From: DATCLA01 sp036564195
Lineage (GTDB): Bacteria; Bacillota; UBA4882; UBA8346
Assembly (NCBI GenBank): GCA_036564195.1
Contig: DATCLA010000198.1
Location: forward strand, 1-5,493
Length of the DNA: 5,493 nt
Reading direction: 5' to 3'
The translations under genes were made by a program, and so were the position numbers. Below the pieces are notes generated by a model. That model searched no databases. It had not been told where the DNA came from and saw nothing but the letters and a program-made list of their open reading frames with translations. Positions 1 through 5,493 of the stretch are shown one piece after another (the stretch's first letter is position 1; each line of letters opens with the position of its first letter).

Positions 1-507
1 AAAGGGAATCCCGAAAGCAGCCAGCGGTAAAAATACTCCCGGTAAAGTGTCAACTATTCTAAAGGTAACACTAATTTTATAAAGGGGAATTAAAACCATC
101 TGCGCCGGTACAAAAAAACCGGCCATGATGAAATAAAACAAAACATCAGTCACTTTAGTACGGTACCGGGAAAAAATATACCCGGCTAACGCTGAAGCTG
201 GAACGGTAAAAAGAACCGCGCCGATACAAATAATAAAGGTATTCACCATTCCCATGCCAATCTGCACTGAATCCCAGGCTATCTTGAAATTTTCCCACAG
301 CAATTGCTTGGGTAAACTCCAGGGATGATAAGCAAATTCCAGGGGAGTTTTAAAAGCGAATAAAAACGGCAGAACCAATGGGACGATAACTACGCCGGCC
401 AGGATCAGCAGGATTACATGAACCAGTACTGAGGTCCAAGTGAGCTGTTGCGGTTTAATCCGGTTTGACCTTTCTGACCATTTAGCTGATTGCTGCATCA
501 GTTCCAA
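1..507 (-). CDS. Sugar ABC transporter permease, MalG-like (CUT1), 5' part only
   Basis: This is the second inner-membrane permease subunit of the sugar transporter. It would pair with the permease encoded just upstream and carry the substrate delivered by the binding protein. The window holds the first 169 codons and the frame stays open to the left edge. MalG-type proteins usually have about 270-290 residues, so the last third or so, including the EAA loop that docks the ATPase, lies outside. Visible are a hydrophilic N-terminus, a first membrane segment around residues 27-50, an extracytoplasmic stretch with FKTPLEF and ENFKIAW, and further membrane segments around 88-110, 121-143 and 152-169. 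The sequence VNTFII followed by ALAGYIFSRYR is typical of MalG relatives. I chose a TTG start (507-505) because GGGAGG at 516-521 lies 8 bases upstream. The ATG three codons later (498-496) is 17 bases from that site. Family assignment is from sequence pattern; the sugar is inferred from neighbours. Confidence 0.88.
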   Translation of the reverse strand, partial: MELMQQSAKWSERSNRIKPQQLTWTSVLVHVILLILAGVVIVPLVLPFLFAFKTPLEFAYHPWSLPKQLLWENFKIAWDSVQIGMGMVNTFIICIGAVLFTVPASALAGYIFSRYRTKVTDVLFYFIMAGFFVPAQMVLIPLYKISVTFRIVDTLPGVFLPLAAFGIPF

Positions 508-515
508 GATAAGTT

Positions 516-521
516 CCTCCC
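516..521 (-). promoter_or_regulatory. Ribosome binding site deciding a TTG start
   Basis: On the minus strand GGGAGG lies 8 bases before TTG (507-505) and 17 bases before the first in-frame ATG (498-496). The spacing favours the TTG as initiation codon for the MalG-like permease, adding three residues to the ATG-initiated version. Confidence 0.7.
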
Positions 522-585
522 TCAACTTAAAATTACACCTGATTACCGGTTCAACCGTAGACCGGTTTATTCTCCGAATATTGGT

Positions 586-1497
586 TTATTCATTAACTTC
601 CTGTTGCAAGGAGAACTGAACAATGGTAAATCCTAACGACAGCAGAAAGATTACCACGCCAATGGCTGCGGCTTTACCATACTGCCAGTTAAGGAAACCC
701 TCCCGGTATAAAGTAATCCCCAGCGTTACCGTATGATTACCCGGCCCCCCCGAGGTAACCATATTGGGCAGGTCAAACAGTTTCAAGCTGCCGATCGTCG
801 CCAGAATTGCCTGAATCCGCAGGGCATATGATACCTGAGGAAGCACAATATACCGGGCGTACTGCCATTTACTGGCCCCGTCAATCATGGCGGCTTCCGT
901 AATATCGGCCGGAATTTGCTCAATATTAGCCATCAGGTAAATAATGCCAAACCCGATATAAGCCCAGGTTGCCAAGGCAAAGAGGGACCAAAAAGCCAAT
1001 TTGGGGTCCCCGAGAAAATCAATACGCTCCAACCACTTCCAGCCAATCGTCTTTGCAAAAGTAACGATTACCCCGCTATTGGGCGCAAAAATGAAAATGC
1101 CCAACATTGCGGTAACTGCCGATGGCAGGACATTGCTTAAATAATAGACACTACGCAAGCCTTTAATCAACCGCGTCTTAAAATTGGTACAGGTAAACGC
1201 AATAAAAAAGGCCAGAGGAATTTGAATGACCACACTCCAAAAAGCCCATTGAAAGACATGGATTAAACCGGCGATGAACTCCTCATTTTTAAAGAGCTTG
1301 AAATAGTTTTCCAATCCAATGAAGGTCTCCATGCCCATCCCGGTGGAACGGGTCAATGAAATCCGAAAAGTCTCCACAATCGGGTAATACATAAAAATAC
1401 CCAGTGCCAAAAAGGCTGGCAATAAAAATACAAACTTAAACAACACTTCCGACCAGTCAACCGGTTTACCGGTAGCAGAACTTCGGGCAAATGCCAT
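586..1497 (-). CDS. Sugar ABC transporter permease, MalF-like (CUT1)
   Basis: First integral membrane subunit of a CUT1 sugar importer, acting in the cytoplasmic membrane with the MalG-like subunit encoded next. From the preferred start it has 303 residues, a normal length for short MalF relatives that lack the large periplasmic insertion of E. coli MalF. About six membrane segments are visible, near residues 19-40, 76-102, 121-142, 166-189, 224-244 and 275-298. The ATPase-docking EAA loop is intact at about 201-220 (EAAMIDGASKWQ, ending in IVLPQ). It is followed by the family-typical FDLPNMVTSGGPGNHT. The longest frame begins at ATG 1515, but that codon has no convincing ribosome binding site. 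The ATG at 1497 has GGGGTG (1504-1509) 6 bases upstream and is preferred. The gene sits 127 bases after the binding protein gene and 78 bases before the MalG-like gene, so co-transcription is likely. Substrate is inferred only from context. Confidence 0.93.
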   Translation of the reverse strand: MAFARSSATGKPVDWSEVLFKFVFLLPAFLALGIFMYYPIVETFRISLTRSTGMGMETFIGLENYFKLFKNEEFIAGLIHVFQWAFWSVVIQIPLAFFIAFTCTNFKTRLIKGLRSVYYLSNVLPSAVTAMLGIFIFAPNSGVIVTFAKTIGWKWLERIDFLGDPKLAFWSLFALATWAYIGFGIIYLMANIEQIPADITEAAMIDGASKWQYARYIVLPQVSYALRIQAILATIGSLKLFDLPNMVTSGGPGNHTVTLGITLYREGFLNWQYGKAAAIGVVIFLLSLGFTIVQFSLQQEVNE

Positions 1498-1503
1498 CGC
1501 TAA

Positions 1504-1509
1504 CACCCC
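1504..1509 (-). promoter_or_regulatory. Ribosome binding site favouring the start at 1497
   Basis: GGGGTG on the minus strand lies 6 bases before ATG 1497-1495, and would pair with the anti-Shine-Dalgarno sequence with one wobble. The upstream ATG at 1515 is preceded by AATCTTTGA, which contains no such site. This makes the six extra N-terminal residues (MNGVLA) doubtful. Confidence 0.5.
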
Positions 1510-1535
1510 GTTCATTCAAAGATTACCGGCACGGC

Positions 1536-1580
1536 AAAAGGCATGAGAAACAGGCTTATGCGGTTTTACCCATGCCCTTT
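1536..1580 (-). other. Stem-loop between binding protein and permease genes
   Basis: Inverted arms AAAGGGCATG (1580-1571, minus strand) and CATGCCTTTT (1545-1536) can form ten pairs, one of them G-U, around a 25-base loop. Inside the loop AAAC (1548-1551) can pair with GTTT (1563-1566) on either strand, which would extend the structure. On the minus strand the arm ends in only four T residues, so it is at best a weak terminator. In binding-protein transporter operons a stem-loop here often protects the binding protein transcript or causes partial termination, so more binding protein than permease is made. That role is an inference. Confidence 0.45.
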
Positions 1581-1624
1581 GCTGCACCAAATGCAATTAG
1601 GTCATATTAAATAAGATACTACGT

Positions 1625-2899
1625 TTACTTCTTGACCGGCCCCATATTCTCCGTAACCAGATCCTCGAATTTAGCCAATGCTTTCTTAACATCGGTTTCC
1701 GGTAACAAGAAACTTTGAATGGTAGTATTGACCGGAGTAGCCAGCGCCGTAGGAAGGTCTTGATCCCACCAGAATTGTACTTTCTTCGCTTTAGCCAGGA
1801 CGTTGCTGGAGGCCATACCGGTTAAACGGGTTGGCGGTTTAACACCCGGTACTGAACAAACGCGCCCGGTTTCGGCTTCACAAGCTTTGACACTCATCGC
1901 GTATTTAAGGAATTTAACCACTGCGTCCTTTTTCTTCCTGCTGATCTTGGTGGCAACGAAACCGACATCGGTCATACCCATAACATCACTGGCTAAACCT
2001 TTCCCGCCGGTGAGAATCGGCACTTGATAAAAGCCGATGGTCTGGTCGGTCTGTTTCTTATCGGAATATAACCCGCATAACCAGGAACCGGAGATTTGCA
2101 TTCCGGCTTTACCGGTACACATTAACAATTGAGCATCGGCATACCCTTCGGAAAGCGGTTTACTGCCAAAGAAACCTCTTTTCGCCCAATCCTGAATCTT
2201 CAATCCGGCCTGTACGAAAGGTTCGGAATCAAAACGGACCTTCCGGGCTACCGCATCTTCAAAAACATCACCACCGTAACGGTTTACCAGATACATATAG
2301 GTAGCGAGAATCGGCCATTGATCCTTGGCACCGACTGCAAAGGGTTGGAGCCCTTTAGCTTTAAGGGCTTCAGCCACTTTCTCTAATTCATCGATAGTGG
2401 TCGGTACCTTCAAACCAAACTCTTTAAACTTACCTTCGTTTACCAGCAATCCGGCAATGGCGAAAAACGGTGCCACTCCATAAATCCGGCCGTTATAACT
2501 CATAGCTGCCCGTGCAGCCGAGCTGGTCTTCACATTCTTTAATTCTTTGGTTAGATCAAGCAATTTACCGGCTGCGGCAAATTGACCCATAAAAGAGCCA
2601 CCCCAGCTCTGGAAGATATCTGGGCCTTGATTATTGGGCAGAGCTACTTTTAACTTGTTATTTAATGGTGAGCCCGCTACACCAAAGGCAATCCAGTCCA
2701 GTTTGATATTGGGATACTTCTTTTGAAACCCTTTGGCTAAGTGATAGGCATAGAGAGAATCCGTTTTCGATGGATTATTGATTGGATCAACCGCCCAGAC
2801 TGTTAGCGTAACCTGATTCTTTGCGGCGCTTGCCGGGACAATTAGGGTGACAACCAGCATCAGAATACAAACAACCAATAACAGCCTTCTTTTTTGCAT
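1625..2899 (-). CDS. Extracellular sugar-binding protein of a CUT1 ABC transporter
   Basis: Solute-binding protein (family 1 type) that captures sugar outside the cytoplasmic membrane for the adjacent permeases. It has 424 residues from the preferred start, a usual length. Residues 1-25 form a Sec signal peptide: KRR at 3-5, a hydrophobic core to about 21, then PASAA with likely cleavage after A25 or A26. No lipobox cysteine is present; the only cysteine in this stretch, C11, sits in the middle of the core. The mature protein opens with VTLTVWAVD, typical of the first beta strand of the family. It carries GPDIFQSWGG and AAGKLLDLT (about 92-117) and GKAGMQISGSW (about 263-273), all common in CUT1 binding proteins. 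GGAGG (2907-2911) is 1 base from ATG 2905 but 7 bases from ATG 2899, so translation probably begins at the latter (MQKRR). The gene follows the hydrolase by 178 bases and precedes both permeases. Ligand specificity cannot be read; xylo-oligosaccharide is inferred from the hydrolase. Confidence 0.93.
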   Translation of the reverse strand: MQKRRLLLVVCILMLVVTLIVPASAAKNQVTLTVWAVDPINNPSKTDSLYAYHLAKGFQKKYPNIKLDWIAFGVAGSPLNNKLKVALPNNQGPDIFQSWGGSFMGQFAAAGKLLDLTKELKNVKTSSAARAAMSYNGRIYGVAPFFAIAGLLVNEGKFKEFGLKVPTTIDELEKVAEALKAKGLQPFAVGAKDQWPILATYMYLVNRYGGDVFEDAVARKVRFDSEPFVQAGLKIQDWAKRGFFGSKPLSEGYADAQLLMCTGKAGMQISGSWLCGLYSDKKQTDQTIGFYQVPILTGGKGLASDVMGMTDVGFVATKISRKKKDAVVKFLKYAMSVKACEAETGRVCSVPGVKPPTRLTGMASSNVLAKAKKVQFWWDQDLPTALATPVNTTIQSFLLPETDVKKALAKFEDLVTENMGPVKK

Positions 2900-2906
2900 T
2901 TTCATT

Positions 2907-2911
2907 CCTCC
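2907..2911 (-). promoter_or_regulatory. Ribosome binding site deciding the binding protein start
   Basis: Minus-strand GGAGG is followed by a single base and then ATG (2905), and two codons further by a second ATG (2899). A one-base spacer is too short for efficient initiation, while 7 bases to the second ATG is close to ideal. The protein most likely begins MQKRR and not MKMQKRR. Confidence 0.65.
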
Positions 2912-2996
2912 ATTCTTTTTTAATTAGTAATCCAAATACAACTGTTCCCTGTTAATAGCCTTATTTCCTAATTTTCCTGTGAACACCCCCTCGCCG

Positions 2997-3008
2997 TTAA
3001 ATATTTGC
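2997..3008 (-). promoter_or_regulatory. Candidate regulator site, shared with the hydrolase upstream region
   Basis: Minus-strand GCAAATATTTAA differs at one position from GCAAATATGTAA at 5308-5297, in front of the hydrolase gene. The two copies lie in the two longest intergenic stretches of the locus, in the same orientation, about 98 bases before the binding protein start and 36 bases before the hydrolase start. A shared transcription factor site is possible, but both regions are AT-rich and chance similarity is not excluded. I find no convincing -35/-10 pair in the 2900-3077 gap. Confidence 0.25.
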
Positions 3009-3077
3009 CACTATTGCATCATGCCAGGTTGACTTTATTAAGCTGGACCGGTTAAAAAGGTGCATCCCTATAATCGG

Positions 3078-5261
3078 TTAATACTCAAGTGCTGTTGTAA
3101 TTCCGGTCACTTCAAATTCAGCCTGCAAAACCCGGACTCCGGTTAATTTTTGGCTGCGCGCATCCGGCTGGGAACCTCCTACATAAATTCGAAACTTTCC
3201 CGGTTCTAAAATACACTTACCTTCCAGGTTAATCAGGGCCAGCTGCCGCGGAGTCAAAATAAAGTGGACTTCGGTTTCAGTACGGGCTTTCAAGTAAATC
3301 TTTTGAAATCCCACTAACTGCCATCGGGGTACTGTAACGCTGGCTTCAACATCCTGTAAATAAAGTTGTACTGTTTCAGCTGCATCCCGGTGGCCAATGT
3401 TTTTAACTTTTACCCGGCATTCCAGATTAGTGCCGACTTGAATCACATTATTATCCAGTGTTAACTGGGTATATTCAAAACAGGTATAACTTAACCCGTA
3501 GCCGAAAGGATAAAGCGCTTCATTTTGCATATAACGGTAAGTCCGGTTATGCATTGAATAATCTTCAAAATCAGGCAATTCTTCCGTGGTCCGGTAGAAA
3601 GTAACCGGTAACTTCCCGGACGGGCTGAATTCACCAAACAGCAAAGCGGCAATGGCGGTTCCTCCAGCGGCCCCCGGGTAAAAAGCCTGGACGATGGCTG
3701 GAATATGTTCATCCGCCCAAGTTACCGCCAGGGGACTGCCGCTAATCAAAACCAAGACTATCGGTTTACCGACTTCATAGAGCTCCTCCAATAACTGTTG
3801 CTGCACCTGGGGAAGCTGCAGATTAAGCCGATCACTGCTGGCAAATTCATTAGAAACGTCGCCTTCTTCACCCTCCATTCCGGCATCCAATCCTAAACAG
3901 GCCAGCACTAGATCGGCATGTTTGGCTGCTGCCACCGCTTCCGCCAACCGGTCCTGCGGTTCTCCCAAATCCTGCACTTTATCATGAAACAGATGACACC
4001 CTTCAGCATAGTAAATCCGGGTAGCTTTGGAAACCGCCTGACGGATTCCTTCCAATACAGTTACATACTGAGAAGCGGTTCCGCAATAGTTGCCGGTCAG
4101 CGCTTTGCGACTGTCCGCATTCGGGCCGATTACGGCAATGGATTTTATTTTATCTTTATCAAGTGGCAGGAGATTATTCTCATTTTTCAGCAATACCAGA
4201 CTGTCTTTAGCTACTTGTAAAGCCAGTTCCCGGTGTTGAGGACAATCGTTGAGTTCATATGGGATCTGCGCATAAGGAACTTTTGTAGAGTTATCAAATA
4301 ATCCCAGTTTCATCCGGGTGATCATCAATCGGGTGACTGCCCGGTCGATTGTCTCCTCGGTGACCAGTCCCTCTTGAACGGCTAATAAAAGATTGGCATA
4401 CATATTGCCACAGTTTAAATCGCAACCGTTATTCACAGCCAAAGCCGCCGATTCCGGCGCAGTCCGAGTTATGCCATGATTTTCGTGAAAATCTTTAATT
4501 GCCCAACAGTCAGAAACCACCTGCCCCGCAAAGCCCCATTCTTCCCTGAGGATCTTTTGCAGCAAAGTTGCACTGCCGCAACAAGGCTCGCCGTTAACCC
4601 GATTATAAGCCCCCATCACCGCCTCCACTTTGGCCTCCTGAACACACTCCTTAAAAGCCGGAAGGTAGGTCTCACGTAAGTCTTTCACCGAAACTACAGC
4701 ATTAAAACTATGCCGTTCATTTTCCGGCCCGCTATGGACGGCAAAATGTTTGGCGCAAGCTGCGGTTTTTAAATATTTAGGATCATCTCCCTGCAGGCCC
4801 CGGATAAACGCTACTGCCAGCCGTCCGGTGAGGTAAGGATCCTCGCCATAGGTTTCCTGGCCTCGACCCCAGCGGGGGTCCCGAAAAATATTAATATTAG
4901 GAGACCACAGTGTTAATCCTTTATAAATGCCATGATCACCCTGGCGCTGAAATTCGTGAAACTTGGCTCGAGCTTCAGTAGCAATCACTTCGCCGACTCG
5001 GAATAACAGGCCGGTGTCAAATGTTGCCGCCATCGCAATGGCTTGGGGAAACATAGTGGCTACTCCGGCACGGGCAACACCATGTAACGCTTCACTCCAC
5101 CAATTATAGGAAGGAATGCCCAAACGGGGAATGGCCGGTGACTGGTGTAGCATTTGGGTTACTTTCTCCTCTAAAGTCATCCGAGCGACCAAATCTTGGG
5201 CCCGTTCGGTAAAGTCCAACTCTTCATTCAGATATTTAGGCATATCTTCCACCAATGTCAC
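3078..5261 (-). CDS. Family 3 glycoside hydrolase, beta-xylosidase type, intracellular
   Basis: Retaining exo-glycosidase removing non-reducing end sugars, most likely xylose (possibly arabinose or glucose), from imported oligosaccharides. It has 727 residues, complete for a three-domain GH3. The N-terminal catalytic barrel spans about 20-330. It contains YNWWSEALHGVA (52-63), SPNINIFRDPRWGRG (120-134), GEDPYLTG (139-146), KHF (171-173) and the nucleophile motif VVSDCWA with D251. The first two blocks closely match fungal, plant and bacterial beta-xylosidases. The alpha/beta domain (about 352-592) holds MEGEEGD (462-468), where a glutamate, probably E463, should be the acid/base, and ends in YPFGYGLSYT. 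A fibronectin III-like domain covers about 627-697. No signal peptide or PA14 insert is seen, so it acts in the cytoplasm. The start is GTG with AGGTGA (5268-5273) 6 bases upstream. GTG 5252 and ATG 5243 (MPKYLNEEL) are alternatives with weaker sites. It is the first gene of the visible cluster, followed by transporter genes. Beta-glucosidase activity cannot be excluded. Confidence 0.95.
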   Translation of the reverse strand: MTLVEDMPKYLNEELDFTERAQDLVARMTLEEKVTQMLHQSPAIPRLGIPSYNWWSEALHGVARAGVATMFPQAIAMAATFDTGLLFRVGEVIATEARAKFHEFQRQGDHGIYKGLTLWSPNINIFRDPRWGRGQETYGEDPYLTGRLAVAFIRGLQGDDPKYLKTAACAKHFAVHSGPENERHSFNAVVSVKDLRETYLPAFKECVQEAKVEAVMGAYNRVNGEPCCGSATLLQKILREEWGFAGQVVSDCWAIKDFHENHGITRTAPESAALAVNNGCDLNCGNMYANLLLAVQEGLVTEETIDRAVTRLMITRMKLGLFDNSTKVPYAQIPYELNDCPQHRELALQVAKDSLVLLKNENNLLPLDKDKIKSIAVIGPNADSRKALTGNYCGTASQYVTVLEGIRQAVSKATRIYYAEGCHLFHDKVQDLGEPQDRLAEAVAAAKHADLVLACLGLDAGMEGEEGDVSNEFASSDRLNLQLPQVQQQLLEELYEVGKPIVLVLISGSPLAVTWADEHIPAIVQAFYPGAAGGTAIAALLFGEFSPSGKLPVTFYRTTEELPDFEDYSMHNRTYRYMQNEALYPFGYGLSYTCFEYTQLTLDNNVIQVGTNLECRVKVKNIGHRDAAETVQLYLQDVEASVTVPRWQLVGFQKIYLKARTETEVHFILTPRQLALINLEGKCILEPGKFRIYVGGSQPDARSQKLTGVRVLQAEFEVTGITTALEY

Positions 5262-5267
5262 CCCGTT

Positions 5268-5273
5268 TCACCT
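5268..5273 (-). promoter_or_regulatory. Ribosome binding site of the hydrolase (GTG start)
   Basis: AGGTGA on the minus strand lies 6 bases before GTG 5261-5259. Two later in-frame codons also have possible sites: GGGGTGA five bases before GTG 5252, and GGTGG five bases before ATG 5243. The first has the longest uninterrupted match to the anti-Shine-Dalgarno sequence. Family alignments would suit either MTLVEDMPKYL or MPKYL as N-terminus. Confidence 0.55.
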
Positions 5274-5280
5274 GTTTTAT

Positions 5281-5346
5281 CATATTTCCCCATATTTTAC
5301 ATATTTGCTTAGATATTAGTTATTTTATTAGACGTTACCCATATTT
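5281..5346 (-). promoter_or_regulatory. Four AAATATG copies upstream of the hydrolase, candidate operator
   Basis: The 7-mer AAATATG (minus strand; CATATTT on plus) occurs at 5340-5346, 5300-5306, 5291-5297 and 5281-5287, all in the same orientation. The last three are spaced 9 and 10 bases apart, near one helical turn, directly in front of the ribosome binding site. Such phased direct repeats can be sites for AraC-type or response regulators that often control sugar transporters, but no regulator gene is visible here. A weak -10-like TCTAAT (5332-5327) with a poor -35-like TTTAAG 17 bases upstream falls within this region. If it is the promoter, the three clustered copies lie downstream of the start point. 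Confidence 0.35.
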
Positions 5347-5382
5347 ATTCTTAAAAACTGTATTCTTTTAATTAACTGGTAA

Positions 5383-5403
5383 AATTGGGGTTAAGCCCCA
5401 ATT
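5383..5403 (-). other. Perfect hairpin upstream of the hydrolase, possible terminator or operator
   Basis: Arms AATTGGGG (5383-5390) and CCCCAATT (5396-5403) are perfectly complementary over 8 bases around a 5-base loop. On the minus strand the second arm runs into TT then ACC, so the T stretch is only four bases, two of them in the stem. On the plus strand no T run follows. It could weakly terminate a minus-strand gene lying to the right of the window, act as a leader structure for the hydrolase transcript, or bind a protein. No choice can be made from the sequence alone. Confidence 0.4.
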
Positions 5404-5493
5404 CAACAGAAAAATCGCCAACACACCTCTAAAGATCTCAAAAACTCCATTTTTTCCTATCTTTAATATGCTTCAGCTGATAAAGTTATCCGG
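5404..5493. other. Right-end stretch with no supportable gene
   Basis: All three minus-strand frames entering from the right edge close within about 30 bases. One of them, reading RITLSAEAY and then stop (5492-5463), could be the tail of an upstream gene, but nine residues are not enough to identify anything. On the plus strand an ATG at 5468 opens a frame to the edge without a ribosome binding site. The rest of the stretch is AT-rich and noncoding as far as can be seen. Confidence 0.4.

Noticed and set aside
916..1140. Plus-strand 74-codon open frame inside the MalF-like gene
   Set aside because: It is antisense to a well-supported permease with an intact EAA motif, and its translation resembles no known family. 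The other plus-strand frames at 1803-2027, 2129-2386, 3918-4220, 4476-4679 and 5116-5319 are rejected for the same reason.
3010..3028. Sigma-54-like TGGCA with downstream GC in the gap before the binding protein
   Set aside because: The GG and GC elements are separated by only six bases; sigma-54 promoters need about ten, so the geometry is wrong.
3023..3048. Weak inverted repeat CCAG...CTGG after the hydrolase as a terminator
   Set aside because: The arms pair at six of seven positions around a nine-base loop but no T run follows on the minus strand, so an intrinsic terminator is not supported.
3491..3712. Minus-strand 73-codon frame within the hydrolase gene in another frame
   Set aside because: It lies wholly inside the C-terminal half of the GH3 gene, shows no ribosome binding site I would trust, and its product is not recognisable.
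5468..5493. Divergent plus-strand gene start at the right edge (ATG 5468)
   Set aside because: Only eight codons are visible, and the preceding sequence is pyrimidine-rich without a ribosome binding site.
1..5493. Search for tRNA, rRNA, CRISPR array, insertion sequence ends or an attachment site
   Set aside because: No cloverleaf-like segment, regularly spaced long repeats, transposase fragment or terminal inverted repeats were seen; nearly all the sequence is occupied by the four transport and hydrolase genes.

Overview
The window carries four protein genes, all read on the minus strand, that look like one sugar-uptake and degradation locus. In transcription order (right to left) they are an intracellular family 3 glycoside hydrolase of the beta-xylosidase type (about 3078-5261), a CUT1-type extracellular sugar-binding protein (about 1625-2899), a MalF-like ABC permease (about 586-1497), and the first 169 codons of a MalG-like permease that runs off the left edge (1-507). 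No transport ATPase, regulator, RNA gene, mobile element or CRISPR array is visible. The other open frames are antisense or out-of-frame shadows of these four genes.

How the genes would work together: the binding protein captures a sugar or short oligosaccharide outside the membrane and hands it to the heterodimeric permease. The glycoside hydrolase has no signal peptide, so it would cleave the imported oligosaccharide in the cytoplasm. Its N-terminal half strongly resembles beta-xylosidases and alpha-L-arabinofuranosidases, so xylo- or arabinoxylo-oligosaccharides are the most likely substrates. The exact sugar is inferred, not shown.

Layout: 5262-5493 is an AT-rich upstream region with a perfect hairpin and four copies of a 7-base motif in front of the hydrolase. 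The 178-base gap between hydrolase and binding protein shares a near-identical 12-mer with that region. The 127-base gap between binding protein and first permease holds a long stem-loop, a common position for differential expression of a binding protein. The two permeases are separated by 78 bases containing two ACCGGT sites.

Organism: the sequence has moderate GC content, strong GGAGG or GGTG ribosome binding sites, GTG and TTG starts, and a CUT1 sugar operon. This suggests a saccharolytic, probably anaerobic bacterium of the Bacillota or a similar lineage. The binding protein has an ordinary Sec signal peptide without a lipobox cysteine, which hints at a cell with an outer membrane or another retaining layer. 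The tetranucleotide CCGG is strikingly frequent (63 counted by eye against about 17 expected from composition). Overall this is a fairly ordinary catabolic locus; the regulatory motifs and the CCGG excess are the points most worth following up.
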